From contig NC_080064.1 of assembly GCF_949987535.1 (NCBI RefSeq), positions 41,364,282 through 41,428,281 of the forward strand: 64,000 nt of DNA, read 5' to 3'. A model generated the notes under the pieces. The model saw nothing but the letters and a program-made list of their open reading frames with translations. It was not told where the DNA came from and ran no database searches. Origin of the DNA: Balaenoptera acutorostrata. Taxonomy: Eukaryota; Chordata; Mammalia; Artiodactyla; Balaenopteridae. Below are positions 32,690 to 43,306 of this stretch, in pieces. The position numbers and the translations under genes are program-made. Numbering within the stretch: position 1 is the stretch's first letter; every line of letters starts with the position of its first letter.

Positions 32690-32870
32690 CCATTCATTTA
32701 TTCCGCAGGCATATGCTAGATCCTTTACTTAACCCTTAGGAATATAACAGTCTCTACCCTTAAAGGAATTCATAGAGAGTGGAAAATAAAGAGGCATGAG
32801 GTACATCACAGATACAGAACATTCCATCATTGCAGAAAGTCCTATTAAACAGTGCTGCTCTAGATATTTG
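32690..32870 (-). mobile_element. L2 LINE 3' region, reverse orientation
   Basis: 'attcatttattccgcaggc' and 'ctacccttaaaggaattca' begin a reversed L2 3' end, continued by 'ggcatgaggtacatcac'. Confidence 0.6.
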
Positions 32871-33544
32871 GCTTTGGGATAGCTAGTTCGACATCCTTTC
32901 CTCTGGAGCATAATACACTCCAGAACTATCCAAAATGGCAGCTGTGGAAGATATAGTTAAGCAGGGAACTATGTTTCTCAGAATGACTTTTCCTGTATAG
33001 TTATGGGTTAAAGTTGGTTAAGAGGGGAACTTGCACGTGATTTAGAAGGTGAAAATAAAGTAACAGCCATTTGTCTCTGCAGATCTTTACTTAGGCATCA
33101 GACACAGAGATACCCTGGGGGTTCCAGCTTGTCCTTCCCCTCCCCGGCTCTAATTTCAGCTCTTTCCCTTATCTCTGCTGACTGGAGAACTGAGATCCAA
33201 CACCAGATTTTCAGGTGCAGACCCACAGAATCAGTAGTTACAGAGGCCACAGTTTCCAAATATCTCTTCATGATTACCTACTGTGCTGTCTCACTTTGAT
33301 GCCTTGCTTCTTAGATTAATGGACTAGCGATCCTTCTCTGATCTTCCAACTTCCTGGTCACTTCCCCAGATCCTCCCACAGTTATGCAATGTCTAATTTC
33401 TTTAATGAACTCCTATTCCCTTCACACTCATAATGAGTCTGCTCCTCACATGGTACCCGGACTGGCACAACAGCTATTCTAAGAAATGATAGCAAAGGAT
33501 TCTATTAGCAAGAGCTCTGTTCTGAGAGTCAGAAAGCCTCAGAA
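32871..33544. other. unassigned, possibly ancient LTR
   Basis: 'ctttaatgaactcctattcc' followed by 'atggtacccggactgg' resembles the 3' end of an old LTR. The family is unknown and the 5' end is unclear. Confidence 0.35.
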
Positions 33545-33785
33545 GTGTGGTATTGCTAAAAAATACAGACTTTGGGGTCAAATAGACAAAGATTCGAATC
33601 CCGGCACTGCCACTTACTAGGTGTTTGCAACCTGAGTAGATCATTTTATCACAGTTTTCTCATATCTATAAAGGAGATAACACCTTCATCTCAGAGAGTC
33701 AATGGGAGTGTACAGCAATAAAATGTATAGCAAGGACCTAATACAGTGTGTGGCCAAAGTAGATGTTAAATCAACAATAATGCTT
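33545..33785 (+). mobile_element. MIR SINE
   Basis: 'aatacagactttggggtca', 'cgaatcccggcactgcca' and 'ataccgtgtg'-like 'atacagtgtgtggccaaag' make a good full MIR. Confidence 0.85.
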
Positions 33786-34369
33786 ACTCCTCTGTCCTAT
33801 TAAGTTTTAGTCCCATTCTCTCTTAGGCATGTGAATTACAACAAATGACTTCAATCTTTTCAGACTCAGGTTTCTCCTTAGACTCTATAGTTTCTAAAAT
33901 AATATGTGTCTCAGGCTCCAGAGTAAAGAATTAATAGATACTGGACTGTAATCTAGTTAATCTCAAAATCTGGATCTTTTTCAAGGATTGGGCTTTCACC
34001 AAGTTCTAGGAGTGGCGTTTTTCCCCCAATAGGGAAAATTCAGTCAGTTCCTGAAATTAATTTTTTCTCTCAATGATTTTTATGCCATCCTTCAAGGAAT
34101 CGAATATCTCCATTGAGTTAAAGTTACCTCACTCTGACACTTGGAGGAGACAAATTGCTGATACGAGTCAAAGTCCAATGCCTCAAACGTATTTTTGGTA
34201 GGAGCAGTTCCTGAATAGCTGAACTACTAATACTAACGTACATGAAGCTCAGGCCAGGCAATGGCAAATGAGTTAAAGCCTCCACATACTAGCTTTGTTA
34301 CCATGCCAATTTTACACCTCAACTAATATGCAGTTGTCAACTGTGTATACACACATACATACACATATG
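33786..34369. other. unique sequence, nothing recognised
   Basis: No repeat or coding signature is visible. Confidence 0.4.
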
Positions 34370-34510
34370 TAGAGAAAATATGTGAAGGAAATTCACAGGC
34401 ATGTTAATATGGGATCTCTCTGGGTAGTAGAATTATGAGTGATTTACTGCTCTTCGTTTACTTTGAAAGATTCCACCTTTCATGAGGATATATTATTTTA
34501 AAATTATAAA
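34370..34510 (+). mobile_element. old L1 3' tail
   Basis: 'ctctgggtagtagaattatg' followed by 'cgtttactttgaaaga' resembles the terminal part of old L1 elements. Confidence 0.45.
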
Positions 34511-34592
34511 CCAATTATATATTTCTAGGAAAATAGATATTTTTATTGGGTTCAAAGTAATTGGTATAACAAATAAAAAGTTCATCTTTTAA

Positions 34593-34825
34593 GGAATTGG
34601 AAATCAAAATACTGGGTTTAAATTCTAGATCTGACAGAGTCTAGCTGTGTGACTTCAGACAAGTTTCTCAGTCTGTGAGCATCCATTCTCATCTCTGTGA
34701 AATGACGCTAATAATATCTAACTCATGTGGTTGTTTTCAAGATTAAATGCAATAATATAAGTTAATTTCTTATTACAGAGCCTGACACACAGTAGTAACT
34801 CAATGAATGGTACTGGCATGGTTAA
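34593..34825 (+). mobile_element. MIR SINE
   Basis: 'ctagctgtgtgacttcagac', 'attctcatctctgtgaaatg' and 'agcctgacacacagtagtaa' define a full MIR. Confidence 0.85.
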
Positions 34826-34829
34826 CTGA

Positions 34830-34945
34830 AGTAGTAATAGTTGTTAAAGTAACAGTAGTGGTACTACTAGTAGTAATAGTAGCAAAAGTAAAATAACAAA
34901 TACAACAATAACAACAATTAACAACAGTAATAATAATGCTAAAGT
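34830..34945 (+). repeat. degenerate (GTA/ATA/ACA) trinucleotide tract
   Basis: Mixed 'agtagtaatagt', 'actactagtagtaatag' and 'acaacaataacaac' units extend the MIR 3' end. Confidence 0.7.
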
Positions 34946-35109
34946 AAGACTGAATTTTATTGAACAGTTAGGCTAATTGTGTCACCCAATTACGAAATTG
35001 AGGTCCAGAGGACCTGGACCAAGATTTCACACTTGGGTGAAAAAAATCTCTTCTCATTTCCAATCTTGTGCTTTTATATCTCAAAAAATTTAGATTACAG
35101 AGAATGTTG

Positions 35110-35490
35110 ATTTAGTTCAACTGATATGTTTTGACACCCTCAATGCTAGACGAGCAAGATAAGGTCTTACCTCTGATAGAATTCACATTCAATCAGAGAG
35201 TCACGTCCACCCATACCTATTTTGAAAACACTATCAAGGGCTATTACACAGGTATGGAACTGTGCAGTGGGATCACAGAGGAAGAAACTAGTAGTCCTGT
35301 TTGACTTGGGGCAGGGACAGAGAAGGTTCACAGAGGTGACCTCTGAGCCAGGTCTCAAAGGAACAAAAATATTCTGATATAGAATTAAAAGGTCATGAAG
35401 TGCATAGAGCTTTGTGTGAATGAAGACCTGAAGGCTTGAGGATGCATTGTTATATAGGGAGAAGTTTCTTGTGGATGTGCCAAGGTCAAA
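35110..35490 (-). mobile_element. L2 LINE, reverse orientation
   Basis: 'tgacctctgagccaggtctc' and 'tcttacctctgatagaattc' follow reversed L2 3' UTR. The 111-residue minus-strand frame at 35167-35502 lies inside it and is not a host gene. Confidence 0.65.
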
Positions 35491-35494
35491 TTCA

Positions 35495-35690
35495 CTATTC
35501 AACTATTCAAAAAATATTTGTTGAACACTCCTCTGTGCCAGGCAACGTGCTAAGCTGACTAGGTGTTATGTGAAGGGCTCTAATTGCCAAGCCAAAGAAA
35601 TGGGACTTTATTCCATAGACAGTGGAAATAGTAGTTTTTTCAAGATAAAGAGCAATAACACCAAAGTTTCTCCCTTTTTTTATCTGATTA
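35495..35690 (-). mobile_element. L2 LINE, second reversed copy
   Basis: 'aaaaaatatttgttgaacac', 'ctctgtgccaggcaacgtgc' and 'aatgggactttattccatag' restart the L2 terminus, so this is a separate or rearranged copy. Confidence 0.65.
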
Positions 35691-36080
35691 TGTTACTGTT
35701 GACTGGACTATTTCCCCTGGGTAGGACCTAGACATTGGGGATCAAAGTGCCACTGGCATTAAAACAAAAAAATTATCTAAGAGCTACAACTGAAGCAGAC
35801 CTTTCTGGAGCATTTCATTTTGTTTCTGGTGCTGTGGCAGCAGGAAAGTATCAACCCTTCTCCATTGATTTTCTAGTGGCAGTAGCAAAACTGCACTTTG
35901 AGGAGAATGACCTCCAGGTTGATTAAGATTTGAAAAATGTTGAATTTATGCTGTAAATTCTGGCTCAAGCTGAAGAGTCGCTAATGTGATTGGAGCTCAT
36001 GCAGTAACTGTCAGAGGCAGGAGATCGATCTGAAATTCATATTCAACAGTCCTGCTTTACCCACTGGGCCAAAATCGTTT
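35691..36080. other. unassigned sequence with a short open frame
   Basis: The plus frame at 35735-35926 (63 residues) has no recognisable domain. The end (36000-36070) faintly resembles a reversed MIR. Confidence 0.3.
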
Positions 36081-36800
36081 TTTAAAAGTGGGCAGCTTCT
36101 TTAAGGAATACAGGAACACCAGGTCAGCTTGTTCCCACCCCCTCACTGTTGTTGTTTCACATTCCAGGCACGTCAGAGTGGTTGATATTTTAACATTTTA
36201 ATAAGTTGCAAACACCCACCTTGTCTCTCAAAAAAAGGAAAAAAGAAAGAAAAGAAAAGAAAAAGAAAAAAAGCTGAAAATGTATTAAAAGTTTCTTAAA
36301 TTGAGAATTTCCATGGCAAAGATATATTTGGTGCAAGGAATTTACTATGTGTCAGCCTAACCTTCTCTCTGCTCCAGCATTGCTTAAAATTCACTAGGCA
36401 TTGCATTTTTTTTCAGCAATAAGTTCGCCTCTGCAGGGAGGATGGGCTGAGTCCATGAGCAGCTTGGTTTATATCTGCAAACTCTGCTTTTCAATCCCCA
36501 GATGATCCTCAACGCACAGTACAGAAAATCAGGTATTTATTGTCATTCTGGTATCTCTGCCTAATGCTTTGCTTCAAAAAGAATGAAACTTCCCAAATAC
36601 TAAAAGAAAAATTAAGCCAAACCATCAATCTTTCCTGTTTTTTCAAATAGGGCCCCTGTTCTAGAGTGACACAAGAAGAAAAAAAATGTCAGACACAACT
36701 AACCCTGTATGCCAAGCCACAATAGAGACACATTTGCTATTACAGAGGTTCTGTTTGATACGATCCTAAATCATCTCCTGTGGGGAAAAAAAGACATTTG
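36081..36800. promoter_or_regulatory. repeat-poor unique segment, candidate conserved element
   Basis: About 700 bp are free of dispersed repeats apart from a purine tract ('gaaaagaaaagaaaaag', 36228-36272). Balanced composition around 36300-36600. A regulatory role is speculative. Confidence 0.2.
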
Positions 36801-36804
36801 TTTT

Positions 36805-36905
36805 CATTTATTTGCACTGATATATGCATTCATATGAATTAAGCACTTATTATGTGCCCAGTTCTGGGTTAAGTGTGGCCTTTAACATGCTCCCATGATA
36901 CCCTG
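36805..36905 (-). mobile_element. L2 or MIR fragment, reverse orientation
   Basis: 'aagcacttattatgtgccca' and 'gttctgggttaagtgtggc' are the reversed terminus shared by these families. A short plus-strand L2 end ('aacacctggaacatgttagg') follows at 37010-37080. Confidence 0.5.
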
Positions 36906-37205
36906 GGCTACCGAGTCAGGGCACTTATATATTGTGATGTAATTGTTTAGATACAGATATCATCTTGAAGAAAAAAGGACTGGCCTTTTTTTAAATAATC
37001 ATATTCCCAGTAATTGGCTTAACACCTGGAACATGTTAGGTATTCAGTAACTATTGAAAGAACAAAAGAATGCCTGAATGAAATTGAGAGAAGTACAAGG
37101 AGAATGGGAGTGAAGAAAGGAGAAAGAAGGAAGAAGTGGGCAGACAAAAGAAGGAGCGTGGAACATATCTTGGAAGTGATGTTAAAATTATACTAAATTA
37201 TTATT

Positions 37206-37262
37206 AGATAGATAGATAATGTCTGCCTTTCTTTTTATCTATCTATCTATCTATCTATCTAA
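37206..37262. repeat. facing GATA and TATC microsatellites
   Basis: 'agatagatagata' (37206-37218) is followed after 17 bp by a run of TATC units (37236-37260). The two are complementary and can form a hairpin. Confidence 0.85.
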
Positions 37263-37265
37263 TCT

Positions 37266-37859
37266 ATCTACCTACATGTATGTGTCAGCGCCCCTCCCTA
37301 AAACATAATCTCATGAAACAGAGCATCCTCCCCACCCCTTTGACTGGAAGAAAGTAGGAAGACACACTGTCTGTTCTCATCCATCTTATCCAGACTTGGA
37401 GATCCAGAGTCTACATTAACCAAATTATCCATTGACCAGAGAACTAGACAGCTGTTCTGCTGCACTAGAACAACTTTTTGATGGAATATGGTCCTCCCAT
37501 CATAATCTTCACTTATCCTCCTCTATCTTTCAGAGACTTAACTCTCAGAAAGTAATACGTAAAGAAGATAGGAGAGGTCTATTGGCAGCCCAAAGCATCG
37601 TGGAATGTGTTGTCACCACACTTCCTAAGGCAAAGGTCAGATACCAAAAACAGAGAACCATGCAAACAGGAAATTATGTGCTTTTCCACGTAATATACAC
37701 TGTACCTCCAAGTACCCAAAAATAAAGAAACTAAGGTAGGGGTTCAGTGTGTATGAATGTGCATGTGTGTATGTTTGATAAGTAGTGGGAGAAGTAAAAT
37801 AATCTAAATGCACCATAGACAGCCACTCTAAAAAAAAGAAGATTCTTCTAAACATGGGA
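37266..37859. other. unique sequence, nothing recognised
   Basis: The plus frame at 37432-37725 (97 residues) follows an acceptor-like 'ctatctttcag' but shows no known domain, so I do not call it an exon. Confidence 0.35.
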
Positions 37860-38065
37860 ATTAGAGTGAAAATTGTGCAGCATTATTTTTAATGGCAAAA
37901 AAATGAAAAAAAATACACTCAACATGTTAAATAAAAAGTGATGCACTCATATGTTTGAGTATTATGTACTCTGAGAACATTTAAGCATAAAAATGTGCAA
38001 GATACATATTGTGTGAAAAAAAGCAGAATATAACACTGTATTGCAAAATTTCAAATTCTTTCATA
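37860..38065 (+). mobile_element. old L1 (L1M-type) 3' fragment
   Basis: 'attgtgcagcattattttta', 'gtgatgcactcatatgtttg' and 'aaaaaaagcagaatataaca' follow the end region of old L1. Confidence 0.6.
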
Positions 38066-38109
38066 TAAATCATTTCCTGCTCTCTTTCTCCATCTCTCCA
38101 CTGTTAGCA

Positions 38110-38225
38110 AACTAAACATTTGAGTTTACTTCTTATAGAAGGAAGTCCCAGCCATTTCCTCTTTCTGTGCAGCTACTGACACAAGATAGGGCTTCAATAA
38201 ATAGTTGTTGAATGAATGAGAGAAC
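38110..38225 (+). mobile_element. L2 LINE 3' end
   Basis: 'gatagggcttcaataaatag' and 'ttgttgaatgaatgag' mark an L2 terminus. Confidence 0.6.
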
Positions 38226-38864
38226 GAGTAAACACAGGCATGCTCTAGGCCTCTTGAGAGGAGGTGCTCCATATGCAATGGCTGCTGTCAAAGTTTGCAC
38301 CCCACTGAGAAATGGGTCTTTCTTGGGGCTAGTTGTCTTCCATCTGCCCAAGATACCATAGTAGGCCAGAGGATAAAAACAGTGGAAATGGGTATGCATG
38401 TATCTTTATGTGGTGTGGGAGAGGCAGATGCTCTCTCCAATCATTGCCCTCCTCAGACCATTAGAGGCCAGATACCCACGGAAGTCAGACCTCCAGTTAC
38501 TTGCAAGACCCTTCTTTACTGTGTCAGGGCCTTCTCTAATTACAAAACAACTCATGATGATGCAACTACCCAGCTTTCAACAACACATAGGTATAATTGG
38601 TAACATGAAATTGGGTCAAGAGTATTTAGGTCAAAAACAAGTTGGTTAAGGTGACAAATTGGTCAAAAATGAACAATGCCAGTCACATTATTCTCGTGTC
38701 TTTATTGTACTTCAACCTCTCCCTTTACTATCAATATATAAATTTGCTAACGTCTCTCCAATTGAAAAATTAGCCTTCCTTGACTCCCCATATTTCTCTA
38801 GCCAGCACACTACTTCTCCCAACCTCCTTAAAAACTCCATTAATCCATCTATTCACACATGTAT
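38226..38864. other. unique or weakly L2-like sequence
   Basis: 38230-38660 is unrecognised. 38690-38830 ('agccttccttgactcccca') may be decayed L2 coding sequence. Overlapping frames at 38295-38649 have no known domain. Confidence 0.35.
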
Positions 38865-39705
38865 CTAATAAATTTATTCAAAGGCCTACTTGTGCCAAAA
38901 ATTGAGCTAAGTGCAGGGATAAAATGAAGAGACTACGAAGGATCCTGCTCTCATGGAATTCTCTGTTGAAGGGAATACAAACAAAATAAACAGACAAAAA
39001 AAGAAAAAAATATCAAAGAGTTACAGATACTATGCAGATAAGTAAAATAAGAGTAGAAAGTACTAGGTAGTTAGATTGTGTGGTTGAAACTCATCACTTA
39101 AGAGGTGACTTTTAAGGTAAAATTTGAATAACGGGACTAGATAAGTAAAGATCTAGGGAAAGAGTATCCCAGGCACTGAGAACAGCTGGTACAAAAAGCT
39201 AAAGTAGAGACAAACACACATTATTTGAGGAATAAATATATGTGTGGCTAGAGCATAGTGGGCATGAACAGAGTGGTATAAAATGAGGTTGGAGTAATAA
39301 GCAGAAGCTTAGATGTGTAAGCCAGAGTATGATGTTTGGAATTTATTATGAGTACAACTGCAAACCACTAAAGGGTTTTAAGCAGGGGAGTGACAGGATC
39401 TGATTTATGTTTTCAGTAGATTACTCTAAAAGTAGGCAGATGAGATGGGAGTATTGCCATAATCCAGGTAAACAATTACAGTGGTTTTGATTAGGGTGTA
39501 GTAGTGAAGAAGGAAAGAAATAGATGAAGTAGGATATGTTTTGAGGATAGATCCAGTTGACTTACTGATGGATTGGATATAGAGGGTAAGATTACAAAAA
39601 GAGCAATCAGTGATGACTTCCAGATTATTTCTAAATAGAGTATAAGTTAAGTTCTTAAAGAATGTGTTCATGATCTTTACTTCCTTAGTTCCCACTTATT
39701 CTTCC
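38865..39705 (-). mobile_element. L2 LINE, long reversed copy
   Basis: It runs from the reversed terminus ('aataaatttattcaaaggcc') through 'gtatcccaggcactgagaac', 'gttttaagcaggggagtgac' and 'ttaattac'-like coding DNA to 'gatgacttccagattattt'. It is about 840 bp and lies head to head with the next L2. Confidence 0.85.
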
Positions 39706-39714
39706 ATTCATTAC

Positions 39715-40566
39715 ATTATGGCTTGGTCTCAAACAACAACCCCTCTTAAACTGCTTTTCTGAAGATCACTAAAGATCCTCTTTTGCTAACTCATGGGATT
39801 TTTAGAATTGTTTATTTTGCTTGATCTCCCAGCAGCATATGACACTGATGTTTATTTCCTCTTCCCTTGACTTCCTAGGTTTCTTCTTCCTCATATAGTT
39901 GCTCTTTTTCAGTCTCTACTGTGAACTCCTCTTACTCTGTGTGTTCCTTAAATGTAGCAGTTTCTTATAATTTGGTCCTTGACTCTAATCTCTTCCTAGG
40001 TGGTGGCAAAAACACCTATGTTTCAATTACCATGAATATGTTGAATACTTGTAAATATAAATCTCCAAAGCAGATACTTCCTCTGAGTTTCAGGCAGTAT
40101 ATTCAATTGCCTTGTGGAAAATACTCCATGGTTGCCTTGGATACTTTTAATGCGATATGTCCAAAATGCTCCCAAAGAAAAAAACCTCCTCTTCCTCATT
40201 TGTCCCTTTCCTCAGTAAACAGTATAACTCTCCATTTATTAATTAAAGCCAGAAATCTGAAAGAATCTTTTGCTCCTTCCTCTTTCTTATACCTATGTCT
40301 AATCATAAAATATTATATTGTATTCTATCTTGAAATACATTTTAAAATCTGTCCATTTTCCTCAATCTCCACTATTTTAAGTCATCATCTTTTATTGCCA
40401 TGGTTACTTTAAGAGCCTCCTAACAAACCCCCCAGCCTCAGATATCTCCCCGTCCAATCCATTTTCCATACTGCAGACAAAGTTCTACTTCTAAAAACAA
40501 AAACTTGATCATGACACTCTCTCAAGTAAAGCTCTTCAAAGACTTCCCATTGCCATTAAAATATAG
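39715..40566 (+). mobile_element. L2 LINE, first piece of a copy split in three
   Basis: It starts in late L2 coding DNA ('cttgatctcccagcagcata', 'ggtccttgactctaatctc') and runs to 'ttcaaagacttcccattgcc'. It is interrupted by the L1 at 40568. The 163-residue frame at 39921-40412 lies in this old LINE and is not a host gene. Confidence 0.85.
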
Positions 40567-40567
40567 C

Positions 40568-41115
40568 CCATCCATGTCTCTGAAAATGGCACAATTTCGT
40601 TCCTTCTTATGGCTGAGTAATATTCCACTGTATATGTGTACCACATCTTCTTTATCCTTTCCTCTGTTGATGGACATTTAGGTTTCTTCCATGTCCTGGC
40701 TATTGTAAATAGTGCTGCAGTGAACACTGGGGTGCTTGTATCCTTTGGAACTATGGTTTCTCCGGGTATGTGCCCAGGAGTGGGATTCCTGGGTCATATG
40801 GTAGTTCTATTTTTAGTTTTTTAAGGAACCTCCATACTGTTCTCCATAGTGGCTGTATCAATTTACATTCCCACCAACAGTGTAAGAGGGTTCCCTTTTC
40901 TCCACACCCTCTCCAGCATTTATTGTGTGTAGATTTTTTGACGATGGCCATTTTGACTGGTGTGAGGTGATACCTCATTGTAGTTTTGATTTGCATTTCT
41001 CTAATAGTTAGTGATGTTGAGCATCTTCTCATGTGCCTCCTGGCCATCTGTATGTCTTCTTTGGAGAAATGTCTATTTAGGTCTTCCACTTATTTTTTGA
41101 TTGGGTTCTTTGTTT
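40568..41115 (-). pseudogene. L1 ORF2 C-terminal remnant in the inverted segment
   Basis: The minus-strand frame at 40751-41089 (112 residues) carries the L1 ORF2p C-terminal cysteine motif [12 protein letters not shown] and the following [10 protein letters not shown]. The next frame (40536-40727) continues with [11 protein letters not shown] and YYSAIRRNEI. A frameshift near 40740 separates them. Only the C-terminus is present. Inversion means it could not be expressed from the L1's own orientation. Confidence 0.88.
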
Positions 41116-41514
41116 TTGCGGAGATGTGGATGGACCTAGAGACTGTCATACAGAGTGAAGTAAGTCAGAAAGAGAAAAACAAATATCGTATATTAACGCA
41201 TATATGTGGAATCTAGAAAAATGGTACAGAAGAACCTACTTGCAAAGCAGAAATAGAGACACAGATGTAGAGAACAAATGTATGGACACCAAGGGGGTAA
41301 GGGGGGTTGGGAGATTGGGAATGACATATATACACTACTATGTATAAAATAGATAACTAAAGAGAACCTACTGTATAGCCCAGGGAACTCTACTCAATGC
41401 TCTGTGGTGACCTAAATGGGAAGGAAATCCAAAAAGGTGGGGATATATGTATATGTATAACTGATTCACTTTGCTGTACAGTAGAAACTAACACAACATT
41501 GTAAAGCAACTAAG
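40568..41514 (+). mobile_element. twin-primed (5'-inverted) cetartiodactyl L1
   Basis: The first 550 bp (40568-41117) are the reverse complement of L1 ORF2 C-terminal DNA. The remaining 400 bp (41118-41514) are the sense 3' UTR, ending 'acattgtaaagcaact'. The two halves share about 13 bp of L1 sequence ('gagayrtggatgg', reverse of 40568-40580 and 41121-41133), as expected when twin priming resolves at microhomology. The tail has turned into a GATA microsatellite, which hides any target duplication. Confidence 0.92.
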
Positions 41515-41520
41515 AAATAT

Positions 41521-41551
<31 letters not shown>

Positions 41552-41553
41552 TA
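41515..41553 (+). repeat. (GATA)n microsatellite at L1 tail
   Basis: About seven uninterrupted ATAG units follow 'gaaatat', replacing the poly(A) tail. Confidence 0.95.
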
Positions 41554-41569
41554 TCTCAGGTTTTTTAAC

Positions 41570-41863
41570 AGAGGCTTCAAAGCTTTGCTTGATTTAACCT
41601 CTGCTTACCTTTCTACTCCCACTACTTCCCTTTTCCACCTCCCACCTCCTACCCCTATTCTAAGTAACAAGTACAAAAAACTAACTTCTTTACAAAGTAT
41701 CATACTGTCTCTCTCTTGCCATAGATCTGGGTCATTTCCCTATCTTCTCCCATTTATCTGGCTAACTTCTTTTTATTCTTCATGTCTAAACTTAAAAATA
41801 ATTTCTCGCCTTACCACCCCCATGCCTGAGTTGGCACTCTCATATGTGATTCCACGGCCCCCT
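41570..41863 (+). mobile_element. L2 LINE, second piece of the split copy
   Basis: 'cttcaaagctttgcttgatt' and 'cctctgcttacctttctact' continue the L2 interrupted at 40566. It stops where the MLT1 begins. Confidence 0.75.
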
Positions 41864-42269
41864 TGTTATGAACTGAATACTTGTGCTCTACCCCCCAAAT
41901 TCATATGTTGAAGTCCCAATCCCCCCAGTGTGGCTATATTTGGAGATGGGGCCTCCATGAAGTAATTAAGGTCAAATGAGGTCATAAGGGTGAGGCCCTG
42001 ATCAAATAAGATTAGTGTTCTTATAAGAAGATACACCAGAGAGCTTGCTCACGTTCTCTTTCCATGTGTGCACACTGAGGAAAGGCCATGTGAGGACATA
42101 GGAAGAAGGTGGCTGCCTGCAAGCCAGGAAAAGAGCTCTCACTAGAAACCAAATTTTTTGGCACCTTGATCATGAATGTCTAGCCTCCATAATTTTGAAA
42201 AAATTAATTTCTGTTGTTTAAGCCACCCAGTCTGTGGTATTTTGTTATAGCAGCCCAAGCCGACTAACA
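41864..42269 (+). mobile_element. MLT1-type LTR inserted in L2
   Basis: 'tgttatgaactgaatact', 'caaattcatatgttgaagtc', 'tttggagatggggcctcc' and the end 'gcagcccaagccgactaaca' make a full-length solo LTR. No exact target duplication is visible. Confidence 0.92.
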
Positions 42270-42445
42270 AATCCCCATAATTTTTCTGTCATAGTACTTG
42301 CTATAAGGTACCTAATTACCTGTTTATGTTTTTGTAAGCACCATTAGACTGCAAGAACCATGATGGTAACAATGCAGTATATCTTGGTTATATTTGCATT
42401 TCCAAAGTCTACCACCATTTGTTTAATTAACTGATTAATTAATAA
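42270..42445 (+). mobile_element. L2 LINE, third piece of the split copy
   Basis: 'tgtcatagtacttgctataa', 'ttagactgcaagaaccatga' and 'tggttatatttgcatttcc' follow the L2 3' UTR, resuming after the MLT1. Confidence 0.65.
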
Positions 42446-42469
42446 AATAATATAATTAATAAGAATAAT

Positions 42470-42706
42470 AAATAAGTATAGCTAACAATAATGTATTATA
42501 TACTTGAAAGTTGTTAAGAGAGTAGATCTTAAATTCTTTCACCACAAAAAGAAGTGGTAATTATGAAACATGATAGAGGTTTTAGCTAACACTATGATGG
42601 TTATCATTTCACAATATATAAGTGTAGCAAATCAACACAGGTGTATACATTAAACTTACACAATGTTATATGTCAGTTATATCTCAATAAAGCTGGAAAA
42701 AAAAAT
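42470..42706 (+). mobile_element. old L1 (L1MA-like) 3' end
   Basis: 'gtattatatacttgaaagtt', 'gagtagatcttaaattcttt' and 'gttatatctcaataaagctg' followed by poly(A) are the 3' terminus of an old L1. AT-rich simple sequence continues to about 42935. Confidence 0.88.
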
Positions 42707-42937
42707 GAATTAGTTCTGTTGTGACATGATTTAGTATTGCAAACTTTCATGTGCCTTTAATAATGGTTATTTTTTAAAAGTTTCCTCAAAACAAATAAAA
42801 TTAAAATTGCTCTATATAAAATAAAACAAATAAAAATAAAATAAAACTTAAATACATATATCTATTCAATGTAATGCAAGTGTATAATATGTATATAAGG
42901 ACCATATTACATGATCTTTTCTTTTTACATACTGTGA

Positions 42938-43306
42938 TAGTTAATTTTATGTGTCAATTTCAAGGGTATTTTTGGATGATATTAACAATTTCAATATTAG
43001 TGAACTCTGAGTAAGCAGATTGCCCTCCATAATGTTGGTGGGCCTCATTCAATCAGCCAAAGACCTAAATAGAACAAAAAGACCAGCCTCCCAACAAGAG
43101 AAAATTCTCTAGCAGACTGTATTCAGACTTCATCTGCCCCATCAGCTTTCCTGGGTCTCTAGCCTATCAGCTCACACTGCAAATTTTGGACTTGCCAGCC
43201 TCCATAATTGTGTGAGCCACTTCCTTATAACAAATCACTTTCTATATATATATATTCTATATATCACCTATTGATTCTGTTTCTCTGGAGAACCCTGACT
43301 AATACA
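42938..43306 (+). mobile_element. old LTR (ERVL-type), near full length
   Basis: It starts 'tgatagttaattttatgtg' and ends 'gagaaccctgactaatacac'. Internal landmarks are 'cagattgccctccataatg' and 'ttttggacttgccagcctcc'. It carries (TA)n at 43243-43254. A truncated relative lies at 13797-13965. The family name is not certain. Confidence 0.8.

Noticed and set aside
34830..34945. Repeated short units resembling an array
   Set aside because: The units are degenerate trinucleotides without constant repeats and spacers. This is simple sequence, not a CRISPR array, and the organism is a mammal.
35735..35926. 63-residue frame with alanine-rich middle
   Set aside because: Too short, with no homology that I recognise. 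It is flanked by L2 and a possible MIR.
37432..37725. 97-residue frame after an acceptor-like tract
   Set aside because: No known domain and no convincing donor. A single pyrimidine tract plus AG is common by chance.
39921..40412. Longest open frame in the window, 163 residues
   Set aside because: It lies wholly inside an old L2 copy, in low-complexity pyrimidine-rich sequence, with no domain signature.
40536..41216. Overlapping plus-strand frames of 62-76 residues
   Set aside because: They are antisense shadows of the inverted L1 ORF2 piece and the L1 3' UTR.
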